Assembly: GCA_030834695.1 (NCBI GenBank)
Contig: JAUQXK010000138.1
Coordinates: forward strand, 1 to 45,093
From: Desulfobacterales bacterium
GTDB lineage: Bacteria; Desulfobacterota; Desulfobacteria; Desulfobacterales; SpSt-501
Direction of reading: 5' to 3'
DNA length: 45,093 nucleotides
The translations under genes and the position numbers were made by a program. Each line of letters opens with the position of its first letter. Position 1 is the first letter of the stretch. Below the pieces are notes generated by a model. It saw only the letters and a list, made by a program, of their open reading frames with translations, had not been told where the DNA came from and searched no databases. Shown here one piece after another: positions 24,967 through 33,105 of this stretch.

Positions 24967-25438
24967 CGTCCGTGGCGAAGTAGATCATCGAGGTTTTCTT
25001 AAGCTCCTCCCGGCTGAACAGCAGGGCGTAGTCGTCCACGGCGGCGGCCAGCGCCATCGCGCGGGCCGTATCGCGGCAGGCGGCCTCGTCGTCGGCATGG
25101 ATCATCGTGTAAAGATTGTAAGGCCACCGCGGTGTCGGGTTGCGCCGATAACAGTGCGACACCTGCCGGAAGGATGCCATCACGGCGCCGATTTCATCGA
25201 TGCGGTTTTCCGGGACCCGCCAGGCCGCCATGGCATTGGCCCGGTAGCCCGTTCGTTGGTGGCGAAGGGTGGCGCCGAAACGCCGGATGATTCCGCGGTC
25301 ACAAAGACGGCGCAGCGTTTCCATCAGCGTGTTCTCGGAAATCCCGAGGCGGCCGGCCATCTGGAGATAGGGCCTCTCCGTGATGGGCATGTCTTGTTGA
25401 ATGGAGGCGATGATTTTTTTTTCGATGTCGGTGAGCAT
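24956..25438 (-). CDS. Siroheme decarboxylase-like protein (AhbA/AhbB/NirGH family, Lrp fold)
   Basis: A 160-aa AsnC/Lrp-fold protein: an N-terminal winged helix (about 1-60, LQMAGRLGISENTLMETLRRL) and a RAM-like C-terminal domain. SHCYRRNPTPRWPYNLYTMIHA and the tail FSREELKKTSMIYF match siroheme decarboxylase subunits rather than amino-acid-sensing Lrp regulators. AhbA/AhbB convert siroheme to didecarboxysiroheme in the alternative heme pathway of sulfate reducers. That activity normally needs two paralogues; only one is here. It overlaps the downstream radical SAM gene by 11 nt. A DNA-binding role cannot be excluded. Confidence 0.78.
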   Translation of the reverse strand: MLTDIEKKIIASIQQDMPITERPYLQMAGRLGISENTLMETLRRLCDRGIIRRFGATLRHQRTGYRANAMAAWRVPENRIDEIGAVMASFRQVSHCYRRNPTPRWPYNLYTMIHADDEAACRDTARAMALAAAVDDYALLFSREELKKTSMIYFATDDDE

Positions 25439-25472
25439 GCGATGAAACCCAGGGCTGAGTGCTGCGTGCTGA

Positions 25473-25495
25473 GGACTGAGTGCGGGTTTCCGTCC

Positions 25496-25502
<7 letters not shown>
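25473..25502. repeat. Inverted repeat at the mtnA stop codon
   Basis: GGACTGAG (25473-25480) and CTCAGTCC (25495-25502) with a 14-nt loop, overlapping the mtnA stop. The left side continues into CTGAGTGCTGCG-like direct repeats. It resembles low-complexity intergenic repeats and could act as a weak terminator. Confidence 0.4.
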
Positions 25503-26626
<1,124 letters not shown>

Positions 26627-26647
26627 CGCGGCTCCGTGTGCGGCGGG

Positions 26648-27016
26648 CTACATTTTGGCCAGGGCGAAGTCGGTCTGGACCTCGCCGAGCAAAGCGTGAC
26701 GCCGGAACACCTGGCGCATTCGGTTGGCGTCCATGTGCTGGTAGACGATCGGCTCCGAATCCAGGGCCTCGACGGTCACGTTGGGTTCGCTGCTGCACAT
26801 GCCCATGCAGCCGGAGGTTACGACGCGGATGTCCTGGCGGTCGGCCTCGGCCATCTCCTGCATCAGGGCGTTCATGACCTCGCGGGCGCCGGCCGCGATC
26901 CCGCAGGTGCCCATGTGGACCGTGATCTTCACCCGGGCGTCGCCCTGGCGCAGGGACGTTGCCTTCAAGGTGGTTTCCTTGATACGTTTCAAATCCTCAA
27001 TGGTCATCTTTGCCAT
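26648..27016 (-). CDS. Thioredoxin-like [2Fe-2S] ferredoxin (NuoE/HydC-like)
   Basis: A 122-aa protein of the thioredoxin-fold [2Fe-2S] ferredoxin family. Cluster cysteines are visible as VHMGTCGIAAGA and, further on, TSGCMGMCSSEP. Such proteins stand alone or form the NuoE/HydC subunit of electron-bifurcating complexes. GGGAGGA before ATG 27016 supports the start; the gene overlaps the upstream ATP-binding protein gene by 20 nt. No NuoF/HydB or HydA partner is in the window, so it probably passes electrons to or from the hydrogenase-like proteins of this module. Cytoplasmic. Confidence 0.85.
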   Translation of the reverse strand: MAKMTIEDLKRIKETTLKATSLRQGDARVKITVHMGTCGIAAGAREVMNALMQEMAEADRQDIRVVTSGCMGMCSSEPNVTVEALDSEPIVYQHMDANRMRQVFRRHALLGEVQTDFALAKM

Positions 27017-27590
27017 GCGTGTCCTCCCTCGTCGTTGCGTGGATGTCGCCGCCGGCCAGGTCACTGAGCGCACGGCGGATGGATGCGGTGATATGCTGGA
27101 TGACGGCCGGGTCGTTCAGGGGAACGTCCTCCAATTGGTTCCTGAGATCCCGAGTGTCCAGCGAAAATTCGTTCTGATCTAACCTGTGGACGTAAACAAA
27201 GTCAACATGCGGGTTGCCCAGGATCAGCATGCCCAGGGTGGCCGCCATGTCTCCCAGCGGGGCGCGATCGATGTGGCTGCGCCGGAACAAGGCCGTCACC
27301 TCGGTGCCCCCGCCCGGCGGCGCGCTCACCGCGATATCCCCGCCGCAGCGCCGCGCCGCGGCCGCCAGCAGCGACAGCCCCAGCCCCACCCGCCGGGTGG
27401 TGCGCGTGGTGATGAACGGGTCGTCGATGCTGCGGATTTTTTCCGCAGGGATGCCCCGGCCGTTGTCCTGCACGGTGATCTGGAGCCGATCGTCGGGTAC
27501 CGACTCTTCCACCCGGATGGCGATGCCGTCGGCTCCCGCCGTAATTCCGTTTTCAACCACGTCCAGGATATGCAGCGACAGCTCCCGCAC
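26997..27590 (-). CDS. GHKL ATP-binding protein, histidine-kinase ATPase-like
   Basis: A 197-aa protein. Its N-box is LHILDVVENGITAGAD, its G1 box DNGRGIPAEK, and GLGLSLLAAAARRCGG is the lid/G2 region of a Bergerat ATPase. There is no dimerisation helix with a phospho-acceptor histidine, so it is not a complete sensor kinase. The C-terminal 80 residues (FVYVHRLDQNEFSLD) are unassigned. It uses a GTG start immediately after the PHP gene stop, and overlaps the [2Fe-2S] gene. It could phosphorylate a partner in the manner of anti-sigma kinases, or act as an ATP-dependent switch. That is inferred from fold and context. Confidence 0.8.
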   Translation of the reverse strand: MRELSLHILDVVENGITAGADGIAIRVEESVPDDRLQITVQDNGRGIPAEKIRSIDDPFITTRTTRRVGLGLSLLAAAARRCGGDIAVSAPPGGGTEVTALFRRSHIDRAPLGDMAATLGMLILGNPHVDFVYVHRLDQNEFSLDTRDLRNQLEDVPLNDPAVIQHITASIRRALSDLAGGDIHATTREDTHGKDDH

Positions 27591-28349
27591 TTAGGCCACG
27601 ATGCTCCTTCCCCGTTCGCCGCGAAGGGCCAGGCCGATTTCGGCGATGGTCGGCGCCGCCATCCTCAAGACGGTGTACGCGCGGCCGATGTCTTTGAGAA
27701 AATGGGCGTCCGAGGAGGCGATGCAGGGCCGGTCTCCGATTTCGGGCAGGGCCGTGCGCGCCTGAGGCAGGGCGATGCGGTAGGAGATTTCGACGCCGTC
27801 GAGCATGAGGTCCGGGGGGATGAAGCCGAGCTGGTTGATGATCCCATTGACGGGGCGGTCCACGTGGGAACTCAGGCTGAGCCCGTTCAGCGCATGGGTT
27901 TGGCGCACGATGTCGCCCAATCCGTGCCGCGTGGCGCCGATCAGCAGCCGCGGGTTTTCCCCCAGCACCTCATTGTCTTCGTTGGCCACGATCTGATAGC
28001 CGAAGACCTCGGGCTGATTCTGCCCCTCCAGACCGGCATAGACCCATTCCTGCATGGCCAGGGCGTGCTCCAATTCTCCGAAGACCGCCAGGATGTGGAC
28101 TTCTTCCTTGGAGCAGACTTCGAGACCGGGCAGGACGCAGATCCCGTGCCGTCCGCCTTCGCGCAGGACGGCGCCGGCGTTTTCGCTGGTGTTGTGGTCG
28201 CAGATCGCGATCAGATCCAGCGCGGCATCCCGGCAGCTCTGAATGACGTTGCGGGGGCTCATCTCCCAATCCCCGCAGGGGGACAGACAGGTATGAATAT
28301 GCAGATCGGCCCTGAATTCCCTCAGCACATCGAGTTCCCCGGCAGACAT
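27591..28349 (-). CDS. PHP-domain metal-dependent phosphoesterase
   Basis: A 252-aa PHP protein with the four metal-binding motifs in order: ADLHIHTCLSPCGD near residue 15, ICDHNTSEN near 50, the motif with PGLEVCSKEEVH, and SHVDRP and SSDAHFLKDIG towards the end. The family binds up to three metals and cleaves phosphoesters, such as histidinol phosphate, oligonucleotides or nucleotide second messengers. The gene lies 12 nt downstream of a DRTGG gene and abuts the GTG of the ATP-binding protein. In this module it may hydrolyse a small signalling molecule; no substrate can be named. Confidence 0.88.
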   Translation of the reverse strand: MSAGELDVLREFRADLHIHTCLSPCGDWEMSPRNVIQSCRDAALDLIAICDHNTSENAGAVLREGGRHGICVLPGLEVCSKEEVHILAVFGELEHALAMQEWVYAGLEGQNQPEVFGYQIVANEDNEVLGENPRLLIGATRHGLGDIVRQTHALNGLSLSSHVDRPVNGIINQLGFIPPDLMLDGVEISYRIALPQARTALPEIGDRPCIASSDAHFLKDIGRAYTVLRMAAPTIAEIGLALRGERGRSIVA

Positions 28350-28361
28350 GGGCAGATGGGG

Positions 28362-28712
28362 CTATGGCGTCGGGGCGGCCCCGACACCGAGGGCGTAGAG
28401 CCGTCCGGCCAGCTCGAAGGAGGAATGCGGCCAGGTAAGAACCGGTAGCTGCTCCTGGCTGGCCTTCTGGACGGTTTCCACGTCCGGTTCCCGGCCCCCG
28501 GTAATGACGATGGCGGCCATCTCCCTCAAAACCGCCACGGCCACGATGTTCAGATGGCCCTGGACTGTCAGCCAGATGCATCCGACCGGTGCCTTCGCCA
28601 TGACGTCGCTCAGCAGGTCGCCGCAATATCCGCCCTTGACCTCGCGATCCAGTCCCTGCTCCCCCGCGATCGGCTTCAGGTTGAATCCTTCGACGAGCTC
28701 TCTGACTCTCAT
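28362..28712 (-). CDS. DRTGG-domain protein, copy 2
   Basis: A 116-aa single-domain protein of the DRTGG family, with REVKGGYCGDLLSDVMAKAP and ITGGREPD as the conserved core. DRTGG domains occur as regulatory modules, for example N-terminal in some phosphotransacetylases and joined to CBS domains, and are thought to bind small ligands. The ATG overlaps the stop of the upstream hydrogenase-like gene (ATGA), with AAAGGAG upstream. It resembles the copy at 31911-32264 in length and domain. A ligand-binding regulatory partner for the iron-sulfur proteins is the likely role. Confidence 0.75.
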   Translation of the reverse strand: MRVRELVEGFNLKPIAGEQGLDREVKGGYCGDLLSDVMAKAPVGCIWLTVQGHLNIVAVAVLREMAAIVITGGREPDVETVQKASQEQLPVLTWPHSSFELAGRLYALGVGAAPTP

Positions 28713-30058
28713 CCGTGCTCCTTTCCAGAATCGGCGTCCGTCTCGGTCCGTCCACGTTTCAGACTCCGCACGTACATCCAGACGCAATCCTTGAGCTCCG
28801 CTTGGCCGTGAATGACGTCTTCGGCGAAAGTACGGCAGTCGGGAGCTCCGCAGGCCCCGCAGTTGTGATTTCCGAGTTCGGCCACCAGTTGCTCGACCCG
28901 CGCGGCGTCGGCCAGCGAAAGGGTCGGCTTGCGCGAGCTGAAGAACCGGCGCAGCACCTCCGGGCTTTTTTCGAGCTTGAACTTCCCCTGCTCATATTGG
29001 CGCAAAAGGGAATCCTTCGGCAGCCTCCGGCCCATGCCGAAGGTGGCGACCATCTTCTGAACATGCCGTTTGGCGATATACTTGTCGACGACCGCCAGGG
29101 CCCCTCCCAGGCAGGCCTCCCGGCAGGTGCGGAACTCGATGTACTCTACGTCCTTGAGAAGACCCATTTCGATTTTGTTAAGATAATCGACGGTCTCCTT
29201 CAAACCGTGCACGGCCAGCGAATTGTCGATTTCCATCCGCGTGATTTCGCCGCCGGACATGGCGGCAAAAGCGGCATCGGCGGTGGAGCAGGTCTCGAAT
29301 CCGAAGCGCGTCCATGAAAACGGTATCCGGTCCGATGCGAGGACCTTTTCCACCTGGGGCTTCAGGATCGGATAAATGTCGTTGATCCCGACGGCGACTT
29401 CCATGGGGCCGGGGCGGTGGGGATCGATACCAAAGGTCGATGCACTCAGGGTCGGGCAGGGGTTGATGTAATAGAACACGACCCGCTGTTTCTGGTTCTC
29501 GTAGTCGGGGATGATGCGCTCCCTGAGCTCGCGGGTCATCAGCCCCACCGGCCGGAGCACCGGCAGAATGTGGGGCAGCAAGCTCGGAAACTGAAAGGCG
29601 ATGAGGCGCACCACCACCGGGCAGATCGGAGAGATGAGCGGCCAGGGGGCTTCGCGCGTGGTTCGGTTGCGGCGGACAAACTCCGCCGCCGCAAATTCGA
29701 ACATTTCAAAGAAAAACGACATGTCGACCGTGTGCTGAAACCCCGTCTGGCGGAGCGCCATCAGGACCCCGCCGGGCATGATGCTGGGAAACTGGGCATA
29801 CAAGACCGGAGAGACCAGGGCGATGGCCACGTGATCGCGGCCGATGGACTCCGGCAGCTGCGTGGTGGAGCTCACGGCGCCGGCCGGGCAGACGCGCAGG
29901 CAGGCGGCGCATCCGATGCACTGGTCGACGAAGCGGACCGACTTCTGCCGGCGGATGCGGATGGCGTTGGTGGGGCAGACCTTCAGGCACTCGGCGCAGC
30001 CGGTACAACGTTCCTCGTGGAAGCGGACGTAAAGGCCATCGCTCGGCTCAGGCTTCAT
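28709..30058 (-). CDS. [FeFe]-hydrogenase-like iron-sulfur protein, copy 2
   Basis: A 449-aa protein. Two [4Fe-4S] ferredoxin motifs lie at residues 18-28 and 47-57. A hydrogenase large-subunit-like domain follows, with reduced H-cluster motifs SPICPVVV, INPCPTLS and TCREACLGG. The C-terminal FeS domain has CGACGAPDC plus a later Cys. The four cysteines that could hold a [4Fe-4S] subcluster remain, but the first Cys of TSCCP and the Lys of MPCxxK are absent. The domain order matches sensory HydS-type hydrogenases without a PAS domain. The ATG overlaps the stop of copy 1 (ATGA). Sensor or electron relay is likelier than H2 catalyst. Confidence 0.85.
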   Translation of the reverse strand: MKPEPSDGLYVRFHEERCTGCAECLKVCPTNAIRIRRQKSVRFVDQCIGCAACLRVCPAGAVSSTTQLPESIGRDHVAIALVSPVLYAQFPSIMPGGVLMALRQTGFQHTVDMSFFFEMFEFAAAEFVRRNRTTREAPWPLISPICPVVVRLIAFQFPSLLPHILPVLRPVGLMTRELRERIIPDYENQKQRVVFYYINPCPTLSASTFGIDPHRPGPMEVAVGINDIYPILKPQVEKVLASDRIPFSWTRFGFETCSTADAAFAAMSGGEITRMEIDNSLAVHGLKETVDYLNKIEMGLLKDVEYIEFRTCREACLGGALAVVDKYIAKRHVQKMVATFGMGRRLPKDSLLRQYEQGKFKLEKSPEVLRRFFSSRKPTLSLADAARVEQLVAELGNHNCGACGAPDCRTFAEDVIHGQAELKDCVWMYVRSLKRGRTETDADSGKEHG

Positions 30059-31404
30059 AGTCCACTCTCCGGGGAGCTGCGGCCGGGTTCATCCGGCGTG
30101 GCCTTCATGCACGGCCTGGACGGGTGGAGCCATTGGCAGTCACCCAGTTCCGCCTCGCCCCGGACGACGTCCTCGGCGAAGGTCGGGCAGTCGGGGGCGC
30201 CGCAGGCCCCGCAGCCCCAGCCGGCCACGGTGTCCAGGATCTTTTCGATGCGCACCATTTGCTCCAGCGACAGCGCCGGTTTGCGGTCGCCGAAAAAACG
30301 GGTCAAGGTCAACGGGCTTTTGTCGGGCTTGAACCGGCCCTTGTCGTAGAGGCGCAGGATGGTGTTGCCGGGGACCCGCCGGCCCAGGCCATGCAGATGC
30401 AGCATGCGCTGGACATTGCTCCGTGCCATGTACTTGTCCACGGCGCTCAGCACGCCCCCGAGACAGCCTTCGCGACAGGTGCGAAACTCGAAATACTCCA
30501 CCTCCTGGAAAAGCCCCATTTCGATTTTTTGGAGGTACGCGACGGTATCCCTCAATCCGTGCACGGCCATGGATTTTTCGATCCGCATGCTCGCAATTTC
30601 TCCGCCGGACATGGCGACCAGGGCGGCATTGGCGGTGGCGCAGGTTTCATACTCGAAATGCGTTTCTGAAAAAGGCGGCACTTCGGTCAGAATCGTGTCG
30701 ATGCGCTGATTCAGATCGGGGTAGAGGTCGTTGATGCCGATCGATATCTCCGGATGCCTCAGCGGGGTGCCGTCCGGGCCGAAGCGCTCCTGCTCCATGG
30801 TCGGGCAGGGGTTGAGGTAATAAAGGGCCACCTGCCGGCCCTGGGCCTCGTACGATGGGATGATGCGTTCTTTCACCTCGCGCGCCATCAAGGCCACCGG
30901 CCGCAGCACCGGCAGCACATGCGCCAGCAGGGCAGGAAACTGGAAGGCGATGAGCCGCACCACGGCCGGGCACACCGGCGAGATGAGCGGCCATGGCGCC
31001 TCCCCGGTCTCCCGGTTGCGCCGGATGAATTCGGCGGCGGCGAATTGAAACATTTCCAGGAAGATGGACATGTCGATCGTATGCCGGAAGCCCATGTGGC
31101 GAAGCCCCAGCAGAACGTCCTTCGGCATGGCTGTGGGAAACTGGGCATAAAGCACCGGTGATACGAGTGCGATGGCCACATGGCCGTTGCCGATCTGCTG
31201 CGGCGGGCGGGTGGCGGCGCTGATGGCGCCGGCCGCACACGCACGGATGCAGGCGCCGCAGCCGATGCACAGGTCCACCAGGCGAATCGATGTGCGGTTG
31301 CGGATGCGGATCGCCCGGGTCGGGCAAACCTTGAGGCATTCGGCGCATCCCGTGCAGCGCTCCTCGTGGAAACGGACGTAACAGGTCGTGTATTCGGGTC
31401 TCAT
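30055..31404 (-). CDS. [FeFe]-hydrogenase-like iron-sulfur protein, copy 1
   Basis: A 449-aa paralogue of the next gene, of the same length and architecture. Ferredoxin cysteines are at 17, 20, 23, 27 and 46, 49, 52, 56. H-domain cysteines are 145 (SPVCP), 200 (NPCPT), 310 and 314 (TCREGCLGG). A final FeS domain has 398, 401, 406 and 423. The position equal to the lysine of MPCxxK is Met203, and the proton-relay cysteine next to Cys145 is Val144. ETCATANAALVAMSGGE (251-269) is shared by both copies. The start overlaps the stop of the ATP-binding protein gene (ATGA). It could form a heterodimer with copy 2. No HydE, HydF or HydG maturase is in the window. Confidence 0.85.
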   Translation of the reverse strand: MRPEYTTCYVRFHEERCTGCAECLKVCPTRAIRIRNRTSIRLVDLCIGCGACIRACAAGAISAATRPPQQIGNGHVAIALVSPVLYAQFPTAMPKDVLLGLRHMGFRHTIDMSIFLEMFQFAAAEFIRRNRETGEAPWPLISPVCPAVVRLIAFQFPALLAHVLPVLRPVALMAREVKERIIPSYEAQGRQVALYYLNPCPTMEQERFGPDGTPLRHPEISIGINDLYPDLNQRIDTILTEVPPFSETHFEYETCATANAALVAMSGGEIASMRIEKSMAVHGLRDTVAYLQKIEMGLFQEVEYFEFRTCREGCLGGVLSAVDKYMARSNVQRMLHLHGLGRRVPGNTILRLYDKGRFKPDKSPLTLTRFFGDRKPALSLEQMVRIEKILDTVAGWGCGACGAPDCPTFAEDVVRGEAELGDCQWLHPSRPCMKATPDEPGRSSPESGL

Positions 31405-31841
31405 GGTGTCTCTTTGGGCGACTCCAGAAGAAACGTCATGCTGGCGCGCGTTCGGATGCCCGGTTCGGATTCGATCTGGATGTCGTCTGCGTTCTTCTTC
31501 ATGTTCGGCAGCCCCATGCCGGCACCGAAGCCCATTTCGCGCGCTTCATCCGAGGCGGTGGAGTAACCGGGTTGCATCGCCAGGGAAATATCTTGAATGC
31601 CCGGCCCATCATCGATGATTTCGATGATCAGACGGTCGTTTTCGATGCTCAGGTTCAGCACGCCGTCGCCTCCATGAATCACCACGTTCATCTCGCCTTC
31701 GTAGCTGCAGATTGCGACCCGCCGGATCAGGACGGGGTCCCAATGCATCGATTTGAGCAGGCTCTGGATGTGGATGGACGCTTCGCCGGCGTGGACAAAG
31801 TCGCGTGCTTTTATGAAAAAAAATTTTTTGAGACTGGCCAT
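31401..31841 (-). CDS. RsbT-like GHKL ATP-binding protein (anti-sigma kinase type)
   Basis: A 146-aa single-domain Bergerat ATPase. The N-box is YEGEMNVVIHG, the G1 box DDGPGIQDISLAM, and the G2 box GAGMGLPNMKKNAD. Size and the FGAGMGLPNMK segment are like RsbT/SpoIIAB serine kinases rather than histidine kinases. Those phosphorylate a STAS partner or sequester a sigma factor; no STAS or sigma gene is present here. The ATGA overlap with the hydrogenase-like gene implies that the two work together, so redox state may gate the ATPase. ATG 31841 lacks a clear ribosome site. Confidence 0.82.
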   Translation of the reverse strand: MASLKKFFFIKARDFVHAGEASIHIQSLLKSMHWDPVLIRRVAICSYEGEMNVVIHGGDGVLNLSIENDRLIIEIIDDGPGIQDISLAMQPGYSTASDEAREMGFGAGMGLPNMKKNADDIQIESEPGIRTRASMTFLLESPKETP

Positions 31842-31910
31842 GGATTTGCAAGGGAACGCAGCCTCCGCGCAAAGGCTGGAGGGGGTGCTGCTGCGGTCAG
31901 CGCAGCAGGG

Positions 31911-32264
31911 TTACCGTCGTCCGTCAAGCCCCGTAAGGCCGCGGGCATGCAGCCTGCCGCAACAAACAAACATCGAATAGGGGCTTGAAAAAAGCGGCAT
32001 GTCTTCGGTCCGGGCCACCGTAAGCACCTCCGGCGGCGGCCGTTTCCCCCGGACAAAAACGACGGCCACGACACCGGCGATCTTGGCCGTCCGAATCGTC
32101 TGGATGGTTGTCAGGCCGGTCATGAGCAGGGTGCCGTCGGTCGGCCGGGCCAGCACATCGCTCATCAGATCGCTGGCGCCACAGCGCGTGATTTCACTGT
32201 TCAGCCGGTCTTCTCCGTTCAACGTCGTTGCATCAAGTTCTTGCACAATATCGCATAGCTTCAT
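31911..32264 (-). CDS. DRTGG-domain protein, copy 1
   Basis: A 117-aa DRTGG-family protein, first gene of the module. The core is SEITRCGASDLMSDVLARPTDG and VVAVVFVRGKRPP. The family's usual GG before PD/PP is replaced by RGK. The C-terminus has SMFVCCGRLHARGL with adjacent cysteines absent from copy 2. ATG 32264 follows GGGGTCT; ATG 32273 is an alternative. The leader is about 100 nt from the strong promoter at 32372-32400. A ligand-sensing role is inferred. Confidence 0.72.
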   Translation of the reverse strand: MKLCDIVQELDATTLNGEDRLNSEITRCGASDLMSDVLARPTDGTLLMTGLTTIQTIRTAKIAGVVAVVFVRGKRPPPEVLTVARTEDMPLFSSPYSMFVCCGRLHARGLTGLDGRR

Positions 32265-32371
32265 AGACCCCATCCCAAACCCATCCATCTGAGTGCAGGA
32301 CCACGCTTCAAGCGCGCCTGCGGGTGTCACGGCTGCCGCGAGGAGAAGGACGCATGAAAATAAGAGAAACG

Positions 32372-32400
32372 AGTATAGATGGCAGGGGCTGAGGTGTCAA
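32372..32400 (-). promoter_or_regulatory. Near-consensus sigma-70 promoter of the redox module
   Basis: On the minus strand TTGACA (32395-32400), a 17-bp spacer and TATACT (32372-32377): eleven of twelve consensus bases at ideal spacing. Transcription would begin near 32365, giving a leader of about 100 nt before the DRTGG gene. Confidence 0.75.
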
Positions 32401-32410
32401 GGAAGGGTGC

Positions 32411-32427
32411 AACGCCGAATCGGCGTT
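32411..32427. promoter_or_regulatory. 17-bp palindrome upstream of the redox-module promoter
   Basis: AACGCCGAATCGGCGTT has perfect 8-bp arms around a single central base. It ends 10 bp upstream of the -35 box, a position suited to an activator. It lies between the redox module and the divergent Lrp operon. Confidence 0.5.
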
Positions 32428-32544
32428 CGCGATGGACGGACTGCGTGCGGACCGGGTGTATCAGACCGGCATTTTCGTAATTGGAGGGGGCATATGGCCC
32501 CAGCCATTTATTCAAAATATTTTATAATTACGTGAATTATTATC

Positions 32545-32571
32545 TTGACATAAATTAATTTTCAAAATAAT
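32545..32571 (+). promoter_or_regulatory. Candidate promoter of the Lrp operon, AT-rich
   Basis: TTGACA (32545-32550) with AATAAT (32566-32571) at 15 bp, inside about 100 bp of very AT-rich DNA containing repeated TTAATT/AATTAA. Such tracts suit Lrp-family autoregulation. Confidence 0.45.
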
Positions 32572-32616
32572 TAACGCAAAAATTAACTAAAACTTTAATT
32601 TTACAGCGGCGGCCAC

Positions 32617-33102
32617 ATGGATGAAATTAGTTTTAAAATTTTAAAGATCCTCCAGGAGAAGGCCAGGGTGCCGAACATCGAAGTGGCCCGCCAGGTGGGG
32701 ATGGCGCCGTCGGGCGTGCTGGAGCGAGTGCGCAAGCTCGAGAAGCAGGGGATCATCGCCGGGTATGAGGTCCGCCTGAATCCCACCCGCTTCGACCGCG
32801 GTCTGGTGGCGTTCGTTTTTATTCACCTGCAGCCGGGCAGCGACCCATCCGGTTTGGGCAAGGCCCTGGCGGCCATTCCGGATGTTCAGGAGATCCACTA
32901 CGTTGCTGGTGAAGATTGTTTTTTGGCCAAGGTCAGAGTGGCCGACACGGCTCAGCTCGAGCGGGTGCGCCGGGAGAGGATCGCGGCCCTGCCTCAGGTC
33001 CGGTCCACCCGCACCGTGATTGCGTTGCATACCTACAAAGAAACAGCCCGCATTCCGCTGGATGATTCCGCCATCCAGAAACCGAAGAAAAGGAGAACGT
33101 GA
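32617..33102 (+). CDS. Lrp/AsnC-family transcriptional regulator
   Basis: A 161-aa regulator. The N-terminal helix-turn-helix spans about 5-55 (ARQVGMAPSGVLERVRKLEKQG), followed by the RAM ligand-binding domain with VQEIHYVAGEDCFLAKVRV. Proteins of this type bind an amino acid or related effector and form dimers to octamers on DNA. It lacks the siroheme-decarboxylase signature seen in the gene at 24956. It lies 3 nt upstream of a diaminopimelate-decarboxylase-like gene, so it probably controls that operon and itself through the AT-rich region before it. The ribosome site is weak (GGCGG). Confidence 0.9.
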   Translation: MDEISFKILKILQEKARVPNIEVARQVGMAPSGVLERVRKLEKQGIIAGYEVRLNPTRFDRGLVAFVFIHLQPGSDPSGLGKALAAIPDVQEIHYVAGEDCFLAKVRVADTAQLERVRRERIAALPQVRSTRTVIALHTYKETARIPLDDSAIQKPKKRRT

Positions 33103-33105
33103 AAC

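Noticed and set aside
24956-25438. An ordinary Lrp/AsnC amino-acid regulator
   Set aside because: The C-terminal motifs (WPYNLYTMIH, REELKKTSM) match siroheme decarboxylase subunits, unlike the true Lrp at 32617.
27186-28448. A 420-codon plus-strand open frame
   Set aside because: Runs across the PHP and ATPase genes on the opposite strand; no recognisable domain.
26648-31404. A catalytic electron-bifurcating HydABC hydrogenase
   Set aside because: No HydB/NuoF-like flavoprotein is present, and both hydrogenase-like proteins lack key H-cluster pocket residues.
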